Shown here: piece by piece, positions 44,164 through 52,661 of the stretch
How positions within the stretch are numbered: the first letter of the stretch is position 1
Layout of the letters: each line of letters opens with the position of its first letter
Source of the DNA: AC-56 sp963702195
GTDB lineage: Bacteria > Actinomycetota > Thermoleophilia > Solirubrobacterales > 70-9
DNA: 64,000 bases
Direction: 5' to 3'
NCBI GenBank assembly: GCA_963702195.1
Contig: OY969725.1
Location: 3,224,001 to 3,288,000, forward strand
Notes under the pieces: model-generated
What the model was told of the DNA's origin: nothing
Databases searched by the model: none
The model's input: the letters and a program-made list of their open reading frames with translations, nothing else
Program-made: the position numbers and the translations under genes

Positions 44164-44520
44164 CTACTGCTGTCCGGGCGGGCTCGGGAACCCTCCTGAG
44201 GGGGCACCCTGCGGTGCGTACTGCTGGCAGGCCGCGAAGGCCTTCTGCATCTTCTCCGCATTCGCTCCACCGGGGGGCCCTCCGCTCGGCGGTTGACCGG
44301 TGGGGGGTTGACCGTTGGCAGGATTGCCTGTTGGGCCCCCGCCGCTCGGGACCGTGACGCCCTGCTGCTTGAGGCAGTCCTGGAATTGTTGTGCACTGGC
44401 GCTCGCGCTGGCCGTACTCGCGGAGCCTCCACCGCCGCCGCAGCCGGCGATCGAGAGCGCTAGGACTGCCGCTGCGACCGGGGCGGCGAGCGCCGCTCTT
44501 CTCTTGCGCACGCCGATCAT
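44164..44520 (-). CDS. Small Gly/Pro-rich lipoprotein linked to an ABC exporter
   Basis: The 118-residue product has a lipoprotein signal (MIGVRKRRAALAAPVAAAVLALSIAGC) followed by a glycine run, a short helical part (AQQFQDCLKQQGVTVPSGG), a Pro/Gly/Gln-rich spacer and a final EKMQKAFAACQQYAPQG. Two cysteines after the lipid site could form a disulfide. Its start overlaps the stop of the ATPase gene (ATGA), so it is the third gene of a MacB-type operon. The function is unknown; a periplasmic partner is possible. Confidence 0.8.
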   Translation of the reverse strand: MIGVRKRRAALAAPVAAAVLALSIAGCGGGGGSASTASASASAQQFQDCLKQQGVTVPSGGGPTGNPANGQPPTGQPPSGGPPGGANAEKMQKAFAACQQYAPQGAPSGGFPSPPGQQ

Positions 44521-45281
44521 CGCGTCGCCCCCGCGCGGGCCTCGGGGAGCTCCTCGGTCCGAGGGGCCGTCTGCGAGGCGATCCGCCCGTCGGCCATCGT
44601 CAGCACCCGCGGCGCGGTCTGTGCGATCGCCTGGTCGTGGGTGATCAAGACGACCGTGACCCCCGTTTCCTGCCAGAGCCTGTAGAGAAGGGCCAGGATC
44701 TCCTCGCCGGTCCTCGAGTCGAGGTTGCCCGTCGGCTCATCCGCGAGGAGCACCTCCGGCTCGTTCGCCAGTGCACGCGCGATGGCGACCCGCTGCTGCT
44801 CGCCACCCGAAAGCTGCGATGGCAGGTGATCGGCGCGAGGGCTGAGCCCGACCCGCTCCAGGAGCTCACGAGCGCGTCGCTGGCGCTCGGACGCGGTCGG
44901 CTTCATCGGCGCCATCGCAAGCTCGACGTTCTCGAGCGCCGACAGCGTCGGCACCAGGTTGAACTGCTGGAAGATGAAGCCCAGCGTTCTGAGCCGAAGC
45001 TCGGCGAGCTGGCGATCGCCCGAGCTTCCGAGGTCTCGGCTCTCGAAGCTGATCGTCCCCGCGCTCGGGCGATCGAGGGCGCCCAGGAGCTGAAGCAGCG
45101 TCGACTTGCCCGACCCCGAGGGGCCGACGATGACGATGAACTCGCCCTCGGCGATCTCGAGGTCGATTCCATCGACCGCTCGCACCATGGTGTCGGTGGC
45201 GCCGTAGGTCTTCACGACCCCGCGCAGCTCGTAGAGCAGCTTGGGGCGACCGTCGCGGGTGTTGATGTCACTTACCTTCAT
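44517..45281 (-). CDS. ABC transporter ATP-binding protein (MacB/LolD type)
   Basis: The 254-residue ATPase has Walker A GPSGSGKSTLLQLL, the MacB/LolD-type LRLRTLGFIFQQFNLVPTLSALENVELAM, signature LSGGEQQRVAIARAL, Walker B LLADEPTGNLDSRTG and switch LITHDQAIAQ. It partners with the FtsX-like permease upstream. This group exports peptides, lipoproteins or toxins, or acts as a mechanotransmitter. ATG 45281 is chosen because it precedes the first strand (LLYELRGVVKTYG). Confidence 0.93.
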   Translation of the reverse strand: MKVSDINTRDGRPKLLYELRGVVKTYGATDTMVRAVDGIDLEIAEGEFIVIVGPSGSGKSTLLQLLGALDRPSAGTISFESRDLGSSGDRQLAELRLRTLGFIFQQFNLVPTLSALENVELAMAPMKPTASERQRRARELLERVGLSPRADHLPSQLSGGEQQRVAIARALANEPEVLLADEPTGNLDSRTGEEILALLYRLWQETGVTVVLITHDQAIAQTAPRVLTMADGRIASQTAPRTEELPEARAGATR

Positions 45282-45313
45282 CTGGGTGTCTTCCTCTCGT
45301 TGTGGTGGTGCGC

Positions 45314-46786
45314 TCACTCGACGCTCCGCAGTGCCTCGGCCGGCCGCAGCCGCGCCGCTCTCGCCCCGCCGACGGCGCCGGCGATCAGTCCACCCAGCAC
45401 CGCGAGGGCGATAGCGAGCACGAGTACGCCGGCGTCGATCGGGGCATTGAGGGCGATCGAGCTCGCGCCGGAGGCCACCTCGCCCTGGCCGAAGGGACCG
45501 CCTCCGGGTGGTCCGAGGCCGCTCGCCTGCGAGGCGACCGTCGCCTTCAGGCTGATGCCGAGCGAGTCGATGACGAGCGCTCCGCCGATCCCGATCGCTG
45601 CGCCGATCACCCCGCCGACGAGGCCCTGGGCGACCGATTCGCCGCTGATCTGCCGGATGACGAGCCACTGGCGCCACCCGACGGCCTTCAGCGTTCCGAT
45701 CTCGCGGGTGCGCTTGTTGACCGACGAGAGCGTCAGCAGGCTCGCGATCAGGAAAGCGGCGGCGAGGGCGACGATCGCGAGCGCCGTGCCGAGGCTCGAG
45801 GAGAGGTTCTTCGCGTCGACCAGCGACCCGGAGACCCGGCTGGCGAGGTCCTTCGCGGTGGTGACCTGCGAGCCGTTGAAGGTCTGCTTGATCTCGGCTG
45901 CGACTGAGCTCACCTCATCGGAGCTCGTGGCCCGGACCTGGAGGGTGTTGATCCGCCCCTGGTGGTCGGAGAGCTTTTGCAGCAGCGCCAGCGGCACGTA
46001 GACGTCCGACGAGGAGCCGCCCAGCGGGGCCGATGAGATGCCTACGACCTTGAGCTGATCGTCGCCGACCTTGACCTGGTCGCCGACCTTGAGGTTCTCC
46101 TGGTCGGCGTAGGTCTGCGAGAGCACGGCCTCCTTGGACTTCTCGCCGCCGAGATAGTCGCCCTTGGTGATCTGAGAGGGCGTGATCAGGCCGATGCCGG
46201 AGTCCTTGGTATCGATCCCCGAGACCGAGATCGGCTGGAAGTTGACGTTGCCGCCCTGCGCCGCGCCGGGCGGCCCGCCGGCGATCACGGGACCCTGCTT
46301 CTGCGTCGTGTTCTTTGGGACGGTTCCCGTGAGGTGGACCATGTTCAGGGTCAGTCCTCCCGAGCTGCCCTGGACCCCGTCGATGCCGTCGATCTTCTTC
46401 GCCTCGCTCGCCGGGAAGCTGAGGTCGGTGGTCATGAAGTTGGTGGTGTTGAAGTGCTGGCCGGGCTTTCCGAGCTTGTTGAGGTCGAACTTGCCGCCGC
46501 CGTTCTCGCGCTGGAGCTCTTTCTGCTCCTTCTTCGAGAGCCCCTGGCCGGGAGCGAAGCTCTGATCGGAGCCGGAGCCGCTCACGACGATCGGCCGGCT
46601 GACGCTCATGTCTGTGCCGACGCCGGTCAGCGGTTCGAGCACCTTCGACTGCGCCTGGTCGAGTCCCGAGGACAGCGCGCTGACCGTGACCACGAGGCCG
46701 ACGCCGACGCCGAGGCCGAGCGCGGTGAAGATCGTTCGGCCGCGCCGGCGGCGAAGCTCGGACCAGATGTAGCGGAGGTAGAACAT
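45314..46786 (-). CDS. ABC transporter permease (MacB/FtsX type)
   Basis: The 490-residue permease has an N-terminal membrane helix after MFYLRYIWSELRRRRGRTIFTALGLGVGVGLVV and a large extracellular MacB periplasmic-like domain (about residues 45-330). Three helices follow at the C-terminus with SLLTLSSVNKRTREIGTLKAVGWRQWLVIRQISGES, the FtsX-domain motif. The extracellular part has Gly/Gln-rich loops. It forms the operon's membrane component with the ATPase and small lipoprotein. Confidence 0.92.
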   Translation of the reverse strand: MFYLRYIWSELRRRRGRTIFTALGLGVGVGLVVTVSALSSGLDQAQSKVLEPLTGVGTDMSVSRPIVVSGSGSDQSFAPGQGLSKKEQKELQRENGGGKFDLNKLGKPGQHFNTTNFMTTDLSFPASEAKKIDGIDGVQGSSGGLTLNMVHLTGTVPKNTTQKQGPVIAGGPPGAAQGGNVNFQPISVSGIDTKDSGIGLITPSQITKGDYLGGEKSKEAVLSQTYADQENLKVGDQVKVGDDQLKVVGISSAPLGGSSSDVYVPLALLQKLSDHQGRINTLQVRATSSDEVSSVAAEIKQTFNGSQVTTAKDLASRVSGSLVDAKNLSSSLGTALAIVALAAAFLIASLLTLSSVNKRTREIGTLKAVGWRQWLVIRQISGESVAQGLVGGVIGAAIGIGGALVIDSLGISLKATVASQASGLGPPGGGPFGQGEVASGASSIALNAPIDAGVLVLAIALAVLGGLIAGAVGGARAARLRPAEALRSVE

Positions 46787-47005
46787 GCGGGCGGTGCCTT
46801 TCGTCGTAGTTGTTGGTGCCCGGCGGCCGATCGGGGGGACGGGTCGGGCGGACCCCGTGTTTCAACCGCCGGGCTGCCGCATCGTGCAGCCCGCCTGCGA
46901 GAGTTACGCGGGAATCAGCTCAGAGAAGGCTGAGAATCGTGGGCGCGCGCGGGCGGCACGTCGACGCTTGAGAAGCCCCCGCCAGTTCTGATTGCCTGCC
47001 CACCT

Positions 47006-47428
47006 TCAGTGGTTGATCGTCACGCTGTCATCGCGCAGATGGAGCGTCCCCGTGACCACATTCGTGCTCGTGAATTCGAGGTCTCCGCGTCTCTGAGCCC
47101 AGACGATGACGCGGCATCCCAGTGGTGCGTCTGTGATCTTCAGCGCTCCTGCTCCTTGCACGGGGACGAATCGGTTCGCGGCGCTGCTCCCGTCCGCAGG
47201 ATCAGGAACCAGCCATTTTCGGGCCATCGGTCGCCCCCACCGCCCGCGTAGACGGTCGTCTCTTGATCGGGCCGCGTGCGAACGGCAACTCTTCTTTGTC
47301 GCATTGGTGATCGGGACGGTGCTCCGCAGCGACGCCGTCTCCTCCGGGCCTCCGCCCCCGCATGAAGCAAGCCCGGTGACCAGCGATGCCGCCGCCAACG
47401 CCCCTATTCCGTTGCGTCGCGGCCCCAT
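47006..47428 (-). CDS. Putative secreted lipoprotein
   Basis: The 140-residue product has a lipoprotein-type start (GALAAASLVTGLASC|GGGGPEE). After a low-complexity basic region it has a domain with ANRFVPVQGAGALKITDAPLGCRVIVWAQ and VVTGTLHLRDDSVTINH, which looks like a small beta-sandwich. I do not recognise a family. It may be a surface-attached binding protein. Confidence 0.5.
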   Translation of the reverse strand: MGPRRNGIGALAAASLVTGLASCGGGGPEETASLRSTVPITNATKKSCRSHAARSRDDRLRGRWGRPMARKWLVPDPADGSSAANRFVPVQGAGALKITDAPLGCRVIVWAQRRGDLEFTSTNVVTGTLHLRDDSVTINH

Positions 47429-47467
47429 CGCTCGTCGCGCCCCCCCGCGGGGTCGCGCAGCTGTGGC

Positions 47468-47626
47468 CTACCTCGCGAGACGGTCGATCGTCTTCCGATA
47501 CTCGGAGACGATTTTCTCGTAGCGTCGGCGGTGCGCCCCCGCGCGGCCGCTGAGGCCGGTTCGCAGCTTGCTCGCCGATCCGCGCAGCAGCTCCCGCCGG
47601 TTGGAGGTTTGCTTCACGCCGTCCAT
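47468..47626 (-). CDS. Possible 52-residue basic protein
   Basis: The short frame reads MDGVKQTSNRRELLRGSASK, then RTGLSGRAGAHRRRYEKIVSEYRKTIDRLAR. It is strongly basic and helical. No good ribosome site precedes the ATG and the family is unknown. It is divergent from the ArsR-like gene at 47742. Confidence 0.3.
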   Translation of the reverse strand: MDGVKQTSNRRELLRGSASKLRTGLSGRAGAHRRRYEKIVSEYRKTIDRLAR

Positions 47627-47741
47627 CGTAGTCGTGTAGGTGGGTGTACGGGACTTTCGCCTCGATGCAAGGGATTGCGCTGCCGAGGGAACGACTAGGG
47701 TGCGCTTCCACCGGGCGCGAAGGAAACTGCGCTGGACAACC

Positions 47742-48446
47742 GTGACTGAAGACGTCAAGAGGGAATCCAAGGCGAAGGCGGAGCCGGACATCCGCCTCAT
47801 GCGAACGCTCGCCCATCCGTTGCGCCACCGCATCCTGCAGGCGCTCAACCTGAGGGTGGCGAGCCCGAGCGAGCTTGCTCAGGAGCTCGAGCTGCCGCTC
47901 CCGAACGTCGCCTACCACGTCAAGGTGCTGGCGCAGACCGACGCCATCGAGCTGGTCAGGACGGAGCCGGTCCGTGGAGCGCTCGAGCACTTCTACCGGG
48001 CGACTATGCGGCCGTGGTGGACGGATGAGGTATGGGCTGAGCTGCCGATATCCACGCGGCGCGCCATCTCCGGCGAGATTCTGGGCGACATATGGACGGA
48101 CATCAACGCCGCAGCCGAGGCCCACGAGCTCGACCACCCGACGACCCAGATCACCCGCACCTGGCTCGAACTGGACGACGAGGCCTACGACAAGCTCACC
48201 GAGAAGGTGAACGACTTCGTCGAGTACGCGCTCGAGCTCCACGCGGAGGCGGCGCCCCGTTTGGCGGCGACAGCCGAGGGCGAGCGGGCGGGGCACCGGA
48301 CCGCACTGATGCTCTTGCACTTTCACCGTGCCCCAACAGACGGCCCGGGCGCCCTTCACGGAGGGCGGGTTGAGGCGACCCGCGACCCGGGCGCCTCCGA
48401 TGATGATGATGATGGGGTCGTTCCGGGTGCTCAAGAAACAGCATAA
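47742..48446 (+). CDS. ArsR-type winged-helix regulator (paralogue of the gene at 41921)
   Basis: The 234-residue protein has a winged helix (RLMRTLAHPLRHRILQALNLRVASPSELAQELELPLPNVAYHVKVLAQTDAIELVRTEPVRGALEHFYRAT). It is highly similar to the regulator at 41921-42409, especially in the VASPSELAxEL and NVAYHVKxL helices. The C-terminal half (TTQITRTWLELDDEAYDKLTEKVNDFVEYALEL) is longer than in the paralogue and ends in an Asp-rich tail. There is no CxC metal site. GTG 47742 starts VTEDVKRESKAKAEPD. Confidence 0.82.
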   Translation: MTEDVKRESKAKAEPDIRLMRTLAHPLRHRILQALNLRVASPSELAQELELPLPNVAYHVKVLAQTDAIELVRTEPVRGALEHFYRATMRPWWTDEVWAELPISTRRAISGEILGDIWTDINAAAEAHELDHPTTQITRTWLELDDEAYDKLTEKVNDFVEYALELHAEAAPRLAATAEGERAGHRTALMLLHFHRAPTDGPGALHGGRVEATRDPGASDDDDDGVVPGAQETA

Positions 48447-48531
48447 GTACTAGGCATCTCTAGGTCGCCGGACCGCGGCTTTCCCAGCCCTTGCGGGTTT
48501 TCCCAGCGCATCTGATGGTCGAGGTCACAAA

Positions 48532-48547
48532 CCGCTTGAACAAGCGG
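48532..48547 (+). terminator. Hairpin downstream of the ArsR-like gene
   Basis: CCGCTT and AAGCGG flank a four-base GAAC loop, 86 bases after the regulator's stop and 45 bases before the homing-endonuclease-repeat gene. No T-run follows, so a terminator role is tentative. Nothing else is recognised in 48447-48591 apart from a twice-repeated TTTCCCAGC. Confidence 0.3.
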
Positions 48548-48591
48548 CAGTCGACACCTAGAAGTTCCCGAGGTGGGGTCGCTGGCGTGGC

Positions 48592-49137
48592 TTGGACGAC
48601 GCCGCGGAGACCTCTGCCTCGGTCCCCGAGCGGGTGACGGTCGCCCGCCACGCGGTCGAACGCTTCCTGGCTGACACCGGCGGTCCCGTGTCCAAGCGTC
48701 GCGACGAGGCCTGGCGAGCTGCCCGCGAAGACCGGCCCACCATTCCCTCGGGAACCTTCGTCTCGAACACCTTCGGAAGCTGGGCGAAGGCCATGGACGC
48801 GCTGGGACTGAAGGTCACCCCGGACCATCTCGGCTTTCGCCTTCGCACCGTGGGGAGCGCGCCCGGCGGCTCACAGGTGATCACCGACCTTCGCCGCTGT
48901 GGAGCCGAGCTCGGCAAGTCAAGGCTTCTGTTCCGGGAGTACCGCGAGTGGGCCCGCAACCAGGAGCGCTCCGGGCGGGCGGCCAACACGCTGTTGATTA
49001 GCCCCAACAGCTTCCTCTCGCGGTTCGGATCCTTCACCGCGGCGCTTCGCTTGGCTGGTCTGGACTCGGCGCTCAACGGACCGCGCACTTGCTCCACCGA
49101 GAACACGCGCGAGCGGCGTCGCGTGCCCTGGGCGTAA
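48592..49137 (+). CDS. Homing-endonuclease-associated-repeat protein (frameshifted)
   Basis: The 181-residue frame carries two copies of the HNH/homing-endonuclease-associated repeat: PTIPSGTFVSNTFGSWAKAMDALGL and LLISPNSFLSRFGSFTAALRLAGL. Each follows a helical (V/Y)xxW or YREWARNQ segment. The repeats bind DNA. A third repeat lies just downstream in another frame (49128-49286), so the gene appears interrupted near 49110-49137. TTG 48592 is the assumed start. No nuclease domain is seen. Confidence 0.6.
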   Translation: MDDAAETSASVPERVTVARHAVERFLADTGGPVSKRRDEAWRAAREDRPTIPSGTFVSNTFGSWAKAMDALGLKVTPDHLGFRLRTVGSAPGGSQVITDLRRCGAELGKSRLLFREYREWARNQERSGRAANTLLISPNSFLSRFGSFTAALRLAGLDSALNGPRTCSTENTRERRRVPWA

Positions 49138-49286
49138 ATCGGATTACCGTCGCTCGCTATCAGGGCTGGCGCGATCGCGAGCTGGGAGTCGGCGCAGCGG
49201 CCCCGTGCGCCGAGACGATCGCCGACCGCTTCCGGAGGCTGGAGGAAGGCACTGTCGGCCGCCGGCTTGGCGCCGCCGGACGAGGC
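49128..49286 (+). pseudogene. Third homing-endonuclease-associated repeat in a shifted frame
   Basis: In frame with the downstream membrane protein the sequence reads VNRITVARYQGWRDRELG, then APCAETIADRFRRLEEG and RRLGAAG. This fits the repeat pattern (tYxxWR, Psxxtixx+F, LxxAG) of the preceding gene. The two frames overlap at 49089-49137, which suggests a single-base frameshift in an originally longer repeat protein. Confidence 0.45.
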
Positions 49287-49352
49287 CGCCTGCGGGCGGT
49301 CGGGGCAGCGCGAAGCACTCCGGCGCTGTCCGATGGTCCTCGGGTCTTGCTA

Positions 49353-50063
49353 ATGGCCCCCGGCGACTGGATAATCGGCCAAGCGATGGCGATCACCGTT
49401 CCACGAAGAAGGCAGCGCACGCTGAAACTGGTTGGTCCCGAGGACGACCCAGAATTGTCCGATCTCCTCTGGCCACGACTCCATGCTCGCTGGTGGAATC
49501 GCGACATCGACAAGAGGCGGGGCAAGACCGTAGGGGAGCTGTACGCGGGCCTGCGATGCGAGACGCGCGAACAGGCGCGGGAGACACTGGAGCACGTCAC
49601 GCGGATTGCCGACAGCGCCATCGAGCGCGCCGCCGCCGCAGACCGGCGTGCGACGACGATTGCCGGGACGGTGGCGATCGCGGCCAGCTTCACGCTCGGC
49701 GGCGCCGGGATCGTCGTTGATTCCTCCAAGATCGCCAACGCGAGCCTCCGCCACGCTTTCGCAATCGTCCTTTGCGCCACCGCCGCCTTCTTCATCGCCT
49801 CGGCGATCTACGCCCTGCGCGCGCTGGTCGCGACGCGAACTTGGAAGTGGAATGACCCGCATGAGTTGCCCCTGGATCCGACCGAACCCCGTGAGAAGCA
49901 GCTGGGAATGCGCGCGGCCCACACGCTTCATCACTTCGCATACAACTGGGAGATCTCGGACCTCAAGAACCGAAACGTCGACAACGCGCTCCGGGCCTTG
50001 ATCGCGGCTTTGCTTGGCATCGCCGCCCTTGCCGGACTGCTCGTCTGGGACACCTACGTCTAG
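49353..50063 (+). CDS. Membrane protein of unknown function with three predicted helices
   Basis: From ATG 49353 (or 49386) the 236-residue product has a cytoplasmic-looking basic N-terminus (VPRRRQRTLKLVGPEDDPEL) and a charged helical stretch (CETREQARETLEHVTRIADSAIERAAAADRR). Two helices follow (TTIAGTVAIAASFTLGGAGIVV and HAFAIVLCATAAFFIASAIYAL), then a loop, and a final helix (ALIAALLGIAALAGLLVW). The pattern recalls small membrane effectors of the SLATT kind, but there is no motif to prove it. It neighbours two more unknown membrane genes on the other strand. Confidence 0.6.
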   Translation: MAPGDWIIGQAMAITVPRRRQRTLKLVGPEDDPELSDLLWPRLHARWWNRDIDKRRGKTVGELYAGLRCETREQARETLEHVTRIADSAIERAAAADRRATTIAGTVAIAASFTLGGAGIVVDSSKIANASLRHAFAIVLCATAAFFIASAIYALRALVATRTWKWNDPHELPLDPTEPREKQLGMRAAHTLHHFAYNWEISDLKNRNVDNALRALIAALLGIAALAGLLVWDTYV

Positions 50064-50069
50064 TACCTG

Positions 50070-50092
50070 CGAAGGGGCGCTCTGCACCTTCG
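50070..50092 (+). terminator. Hairpin after the membrane-protein gene
   Basis: CGAAGG and CCTTCG form a six-base stem a few bases after the stop at 50063, with further GC pairs possible in the loop. There is no clear T-run. Nothing else is recognised between here and 50331. Confidence 0.35.
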
Positions 50093-50331
50093 TGGCCTGA
50101 GCAAGAGCCCATACCGGCCGGCGTCGCCCGTCGGGGTCGCGGGCGCAACGCTCAGAGCTGACGTTGTCGAGAAAGGCTGCGCAAGCGGCCTGAGCGAGTC
50201 AGCAGGAGGCCCGCCGAACGTCTGCCGCTAGTCCGAGCAGCCCCGATCGGGAGGCTCGATGATGCCGGGAAAGGGACCCATGGCGAAGAGTTTAGAGGGT
50301 GATCGCGGCTCCGCAGCCACTGTTAGGGGTG

Positions 50332-50958
50332 TCACTCGAGCTCGCGAACCATCGCCTCCCAGTATTCCCAGATCTCCGCGTCCCATCGCTTGCGTATCGA
50401 CCTGGTCAGCGGCAATGAGAAGTAGGGCTCGGACACGGGCAATATGTGGCGCCTGACCGTCGGCTTGTGGAGAAGCCTAAGCTCCATCGAGCCGCCAATC
50501 TCCTCGAGGAGGTTTGCGTATGAGAACAAGCGCAGCGTTCCCGCGTGGTCAAGGCCGCCGAGGTACTCAAGCTTCGCCTCCTGGCGCTCCGCCTTCGTCA
50601 GTCTTTCCCACGCGGCCTGCTCTTTCTCTTGTTCAGCCCGAGCGAGCTTGTTCCATTCTTCACGGTCAACGCGCGTCGGCGGCATCCGCAAGTCCACCCA
50701 CCGAACGAGCTCTGCCCTCGCTTCGAACGTCTTCGGATCGTTGAGTCGCTCGACGTACTTGAGGGTCAGCTCCTTTTGGTGAAGATCGCGGGCCACCCGC
50801 ACTGAAACGATTGCTCCGGCAACGGCCAGAACGGCGGTCAGCGTTGTGATGGCGTTGGCCACGCTCGTGTGGCGATCTGAGGCTAGGGCCGTCACGGCCG
50901 CTACGAGCACCAGGATCGCGACAAGCACGGGGACGGCCAGGAGAAGGCGGCGACTCAT
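50332..50958 (-). CDS. Membrane-anchored protein, DUF4760-like
   Basis: The 208-residue product has two N-terminal membrane segments (LLLAVPVLVAILVLVAAVTAL and AITTLTAVLAVAGAIVSVRVA). A cytoplasmic helical domain rich in Glu/Lys/Trp follows (DPKTFEARAELVRWVDL, EEWNKLARAEQEKEQAAWERL, TLRLFSYANLLEEIGGSMELRL). The layout resembles the DUF4760 group, which has no known function. It is upstream of nothing on its strand; the next minus gene is the multi-helix protein at 51034. Confidence 0.6.
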   Translation of the reverse strand: MSRRLLLAVPVLVAILVLVAAVTALASDRHTSVANAITTLTAVLAVAGAIVSVRVARDLHQKELTLKYVERLNDPKTFEARAELVRWVDLRMPPTRVDREEWNKLARAEQEKEQAAWERLTKAERQEAKLEYLGGLDHAGTLRLFSYANLLEEIGGSMELRLLHKPTVRRHILPVSEPYFSLPLTRSIRKRWDAEIWEYWEAMVRELE

Positions 50959-51033
50959 GCTCTCCGGGCTCCGCGACGGAGTGCTTCGTTCAGGCAGCCG
51001 CGGGACAAGACAACCGCGGCGATCGGGGCCGCC

Positions 51034-52143
51034 CTATTGGACCGAGTCGCCATCGCCAGCGATCCGGGCCGTCAGTTTCTTGACCCCGGTCGCAGAGGAA
51101 TTGTTGAAGCGGGTCAGGATCAATCCGACGACGCTGTCGAAGCTGAAGCCTGCGAACACATAGAGGGGCAGGTCGCTGGAGTCCGAGCCGATACCCAGTA
51201 CTCGCAAGCCGATGACGATTACGAGCATCGGCAAGAAGACGGTCCAGGCAAGGCCCGCCCAGCGTAGGTGAAGCCAATTGAGCCCGTCGCTGATCGCGAG
51301 CACCGGTGCGGTGCCGAGCTGGTCTTGCTTGACGTTTTCGACGAGCAGGTGCAAGACGACGCCGGCCAGCACCAGCAGATACGCGGCGATCAGCTGGCCG
51401 ACATTGTTCAGGTGAAGGTTGTCCCCTATGTCGACGCCGAGATTGTCGAGGTTGCCAATCCCGACCAAGAGGGCGGCGCTGCCCAGCGCGAAGAGGAGTG
51501 GCGATACGTAGGTGAAGGCTCGGTAGAAGGCGTTGCTCGAAAGGCGATAGACGAGGCCGCGATCGGCGTCGACAACGCCTCCGATTTCCTCTTCAGAGAG
51601 GCTCTCGAGGAGCTCCGTGCGCTGTTTGGCATCTGCTAGCTCGCCGGCAAACTCGCGGTGGAAATCGAGAAAGGCGCCAACGCGCTTTCGCCGGAGCCGC
51701 TGTTCGAGAGCCAAGGGAATGGTTAGGCAGGCGCAGGCCAGGGCCAGCTCGTTGGCCGTGTTCCTCGACCTGCTGGCGGCCGCGGTCACCGCGGCGACAG
51801 AGGCACCTGTGTGCGGCCACGCCCCAGCCACCTCGCTTACCAGTCGATGGATGGCCCATGCTTGACTCCCGTAGCGCTGATTCAGTGCGTCGTTCTCATC
51901 GAGCGTCGCAGCTAGAGCCGCCTCAATGCTGGCGAGATGCTGGTTCGTCCGCACCTTCTCTGCTTCCTTGACGGCGGCAGCCGTCTCTTTTTCTCTCGCG
52001 CGCTTGTCAGTGAGTGCGGTCGCTTGATCGACGCCATCGAGGCTCGCGATCAGCGCATCCGTGCTGTCGCGCACACGCTCAGCCAAGCCGAAGAGACGCT
52101 CCCGCCCCTCACACTGGTCCACGATGCAACCGTAGGCGCGCAT
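51034..52143 (-). CDS. Coiled-coil multi-pass membrane protein of unknown function
   Basis: From ATG 52143 (MRAYGCIVDQCEGRERL) the 369-residue product has a long charged helical region (TDKRAREKETAAAVKEAEKVRTNQHLASIEAALAATL), then about four to five membrane helices, including NELALACACLTIPLAL, VSPLLFALGSAALLVGI, GQLIAAYLLVLAGVVLHLLV and TVFLPMLVIVIGLRVLGI. A final FAGFSFDSVVGLILTRF segment follows. The FSFDSVVGLILTRF ending looks like a re-entrant or pore segment. Nothing identifies the family. Codon use seems less GC3-extreme than in the core genes, hinting at acquisition. Confidence 0.6.
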   Translation of the reverse strand: MRAYGCIVDQCEGRERLFGLAERVRDSTDALIASLDGVDQATALTDKRAREKETAAAVKEAEKVRTNQHLASIEAALAATLDENDALNQRYGSQAWAIHRLVSEVAGAWPHTGASVAAVTAAASRSRNTANELALACACLTIPLALEQRLRRKRVGAFLDFHREFAGELADAKQRTELLESLSEEEIGGVVDADRGLVYRLSSNAFYRAFTYVSPLLFALGSAALLVGIGNLDNLGVDIGDNLHLNNVGQLIAAYLLVLAGVVLHLLVENVKQDQLGTAPVLAISDGLNWLHLRWAGLAWTVFLPMLVIVIGLRVLGIGSDSSDLPLYVFAGFSFDSVVGLILTRFNNSSATGVKKLTARIAGDGDSVQ

Positions 52144-52521
52144 CTGAGGCGAGTCAAGCGACGACAGCAACCTTGCACGGAGCGGGGGTCCCGGCCCCCG
52201 AAAAGCGGGGCAGGCCAGATCGGTTCGCTGTTGCTCGTGGCTGACCCTCAGGTGCGCGCCGCTTACCGAACTGCTCGGAGCCCGCCACTCGAACGACCCG
52301 CTTATACCGTTTGCGCGACTAACTTGGTCGTGGCCCACTGACCCTTCGCTGCAGAGCGTCTCGAGGCCTTGGGCAAGCGCACTCGCGAGGACCAATCTTG
52401 GGCCAGATCGGTCCGGAAATCGGGCTTCTTTTTCGGACTGGCTCGGGCGGGCTCGCAAACCAAGTCCTCAAGCCGGATCTGGGACCCGGAGATATTCGAA
52501 CGCTCATCGGAACGTCCGTGA
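52144..52521. other. 378-base gap upstream of the membrane gene
   Basis: I see no convincing gene here. It holds a GTCCG...CGGAC inverted repeat around 52405-52432 and a near-repeat of CCAGATCGGTnCG (near 52210 and 52398). The last bases form the trailer of tRNA-Lys. It may contain the promoter of the minus-strand gene ending at 51034. Confidence 0.4.
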
Positions 52522-52594
52522 TGGGCCGTGAAGGACTCGAACCTTCAACCTTGGGCTTAAGAGGCCCCTGCTCTACCAATTGAGCTAACGGCCC
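52522..52594 (-). tRNA. tRNA-Lys (anticodon CTT)
   Basis: The 73-base gene on the minus strand has acceptor GGGCCGT with ACGGCCC, D-arm TAGCTCAATTGGTAGAGCA, anticodon loop CTCTTAA giving CTT, and T-arm GAAGG-TTCGAGT-CCTTC. The discriminator is A and CCA is not encoded. Confidence 0.97.
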
Positions 52595-52661
52595 GGCGGC
52601 GCACGATGGTAGCGGGGCAGCGGTGCGCCGGACGGGGCGCGACGGGCTCGAAACGGCGCCG

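Noticed and set aside
48447..52594. Genomic island integrated at tRNA-Lys with flanking direct repeats
   Set aside because: I looked for a copy of the tRNA-Lys 3' end at the far side and for an integrase and found neither, so integration at this tRNA is not supported.
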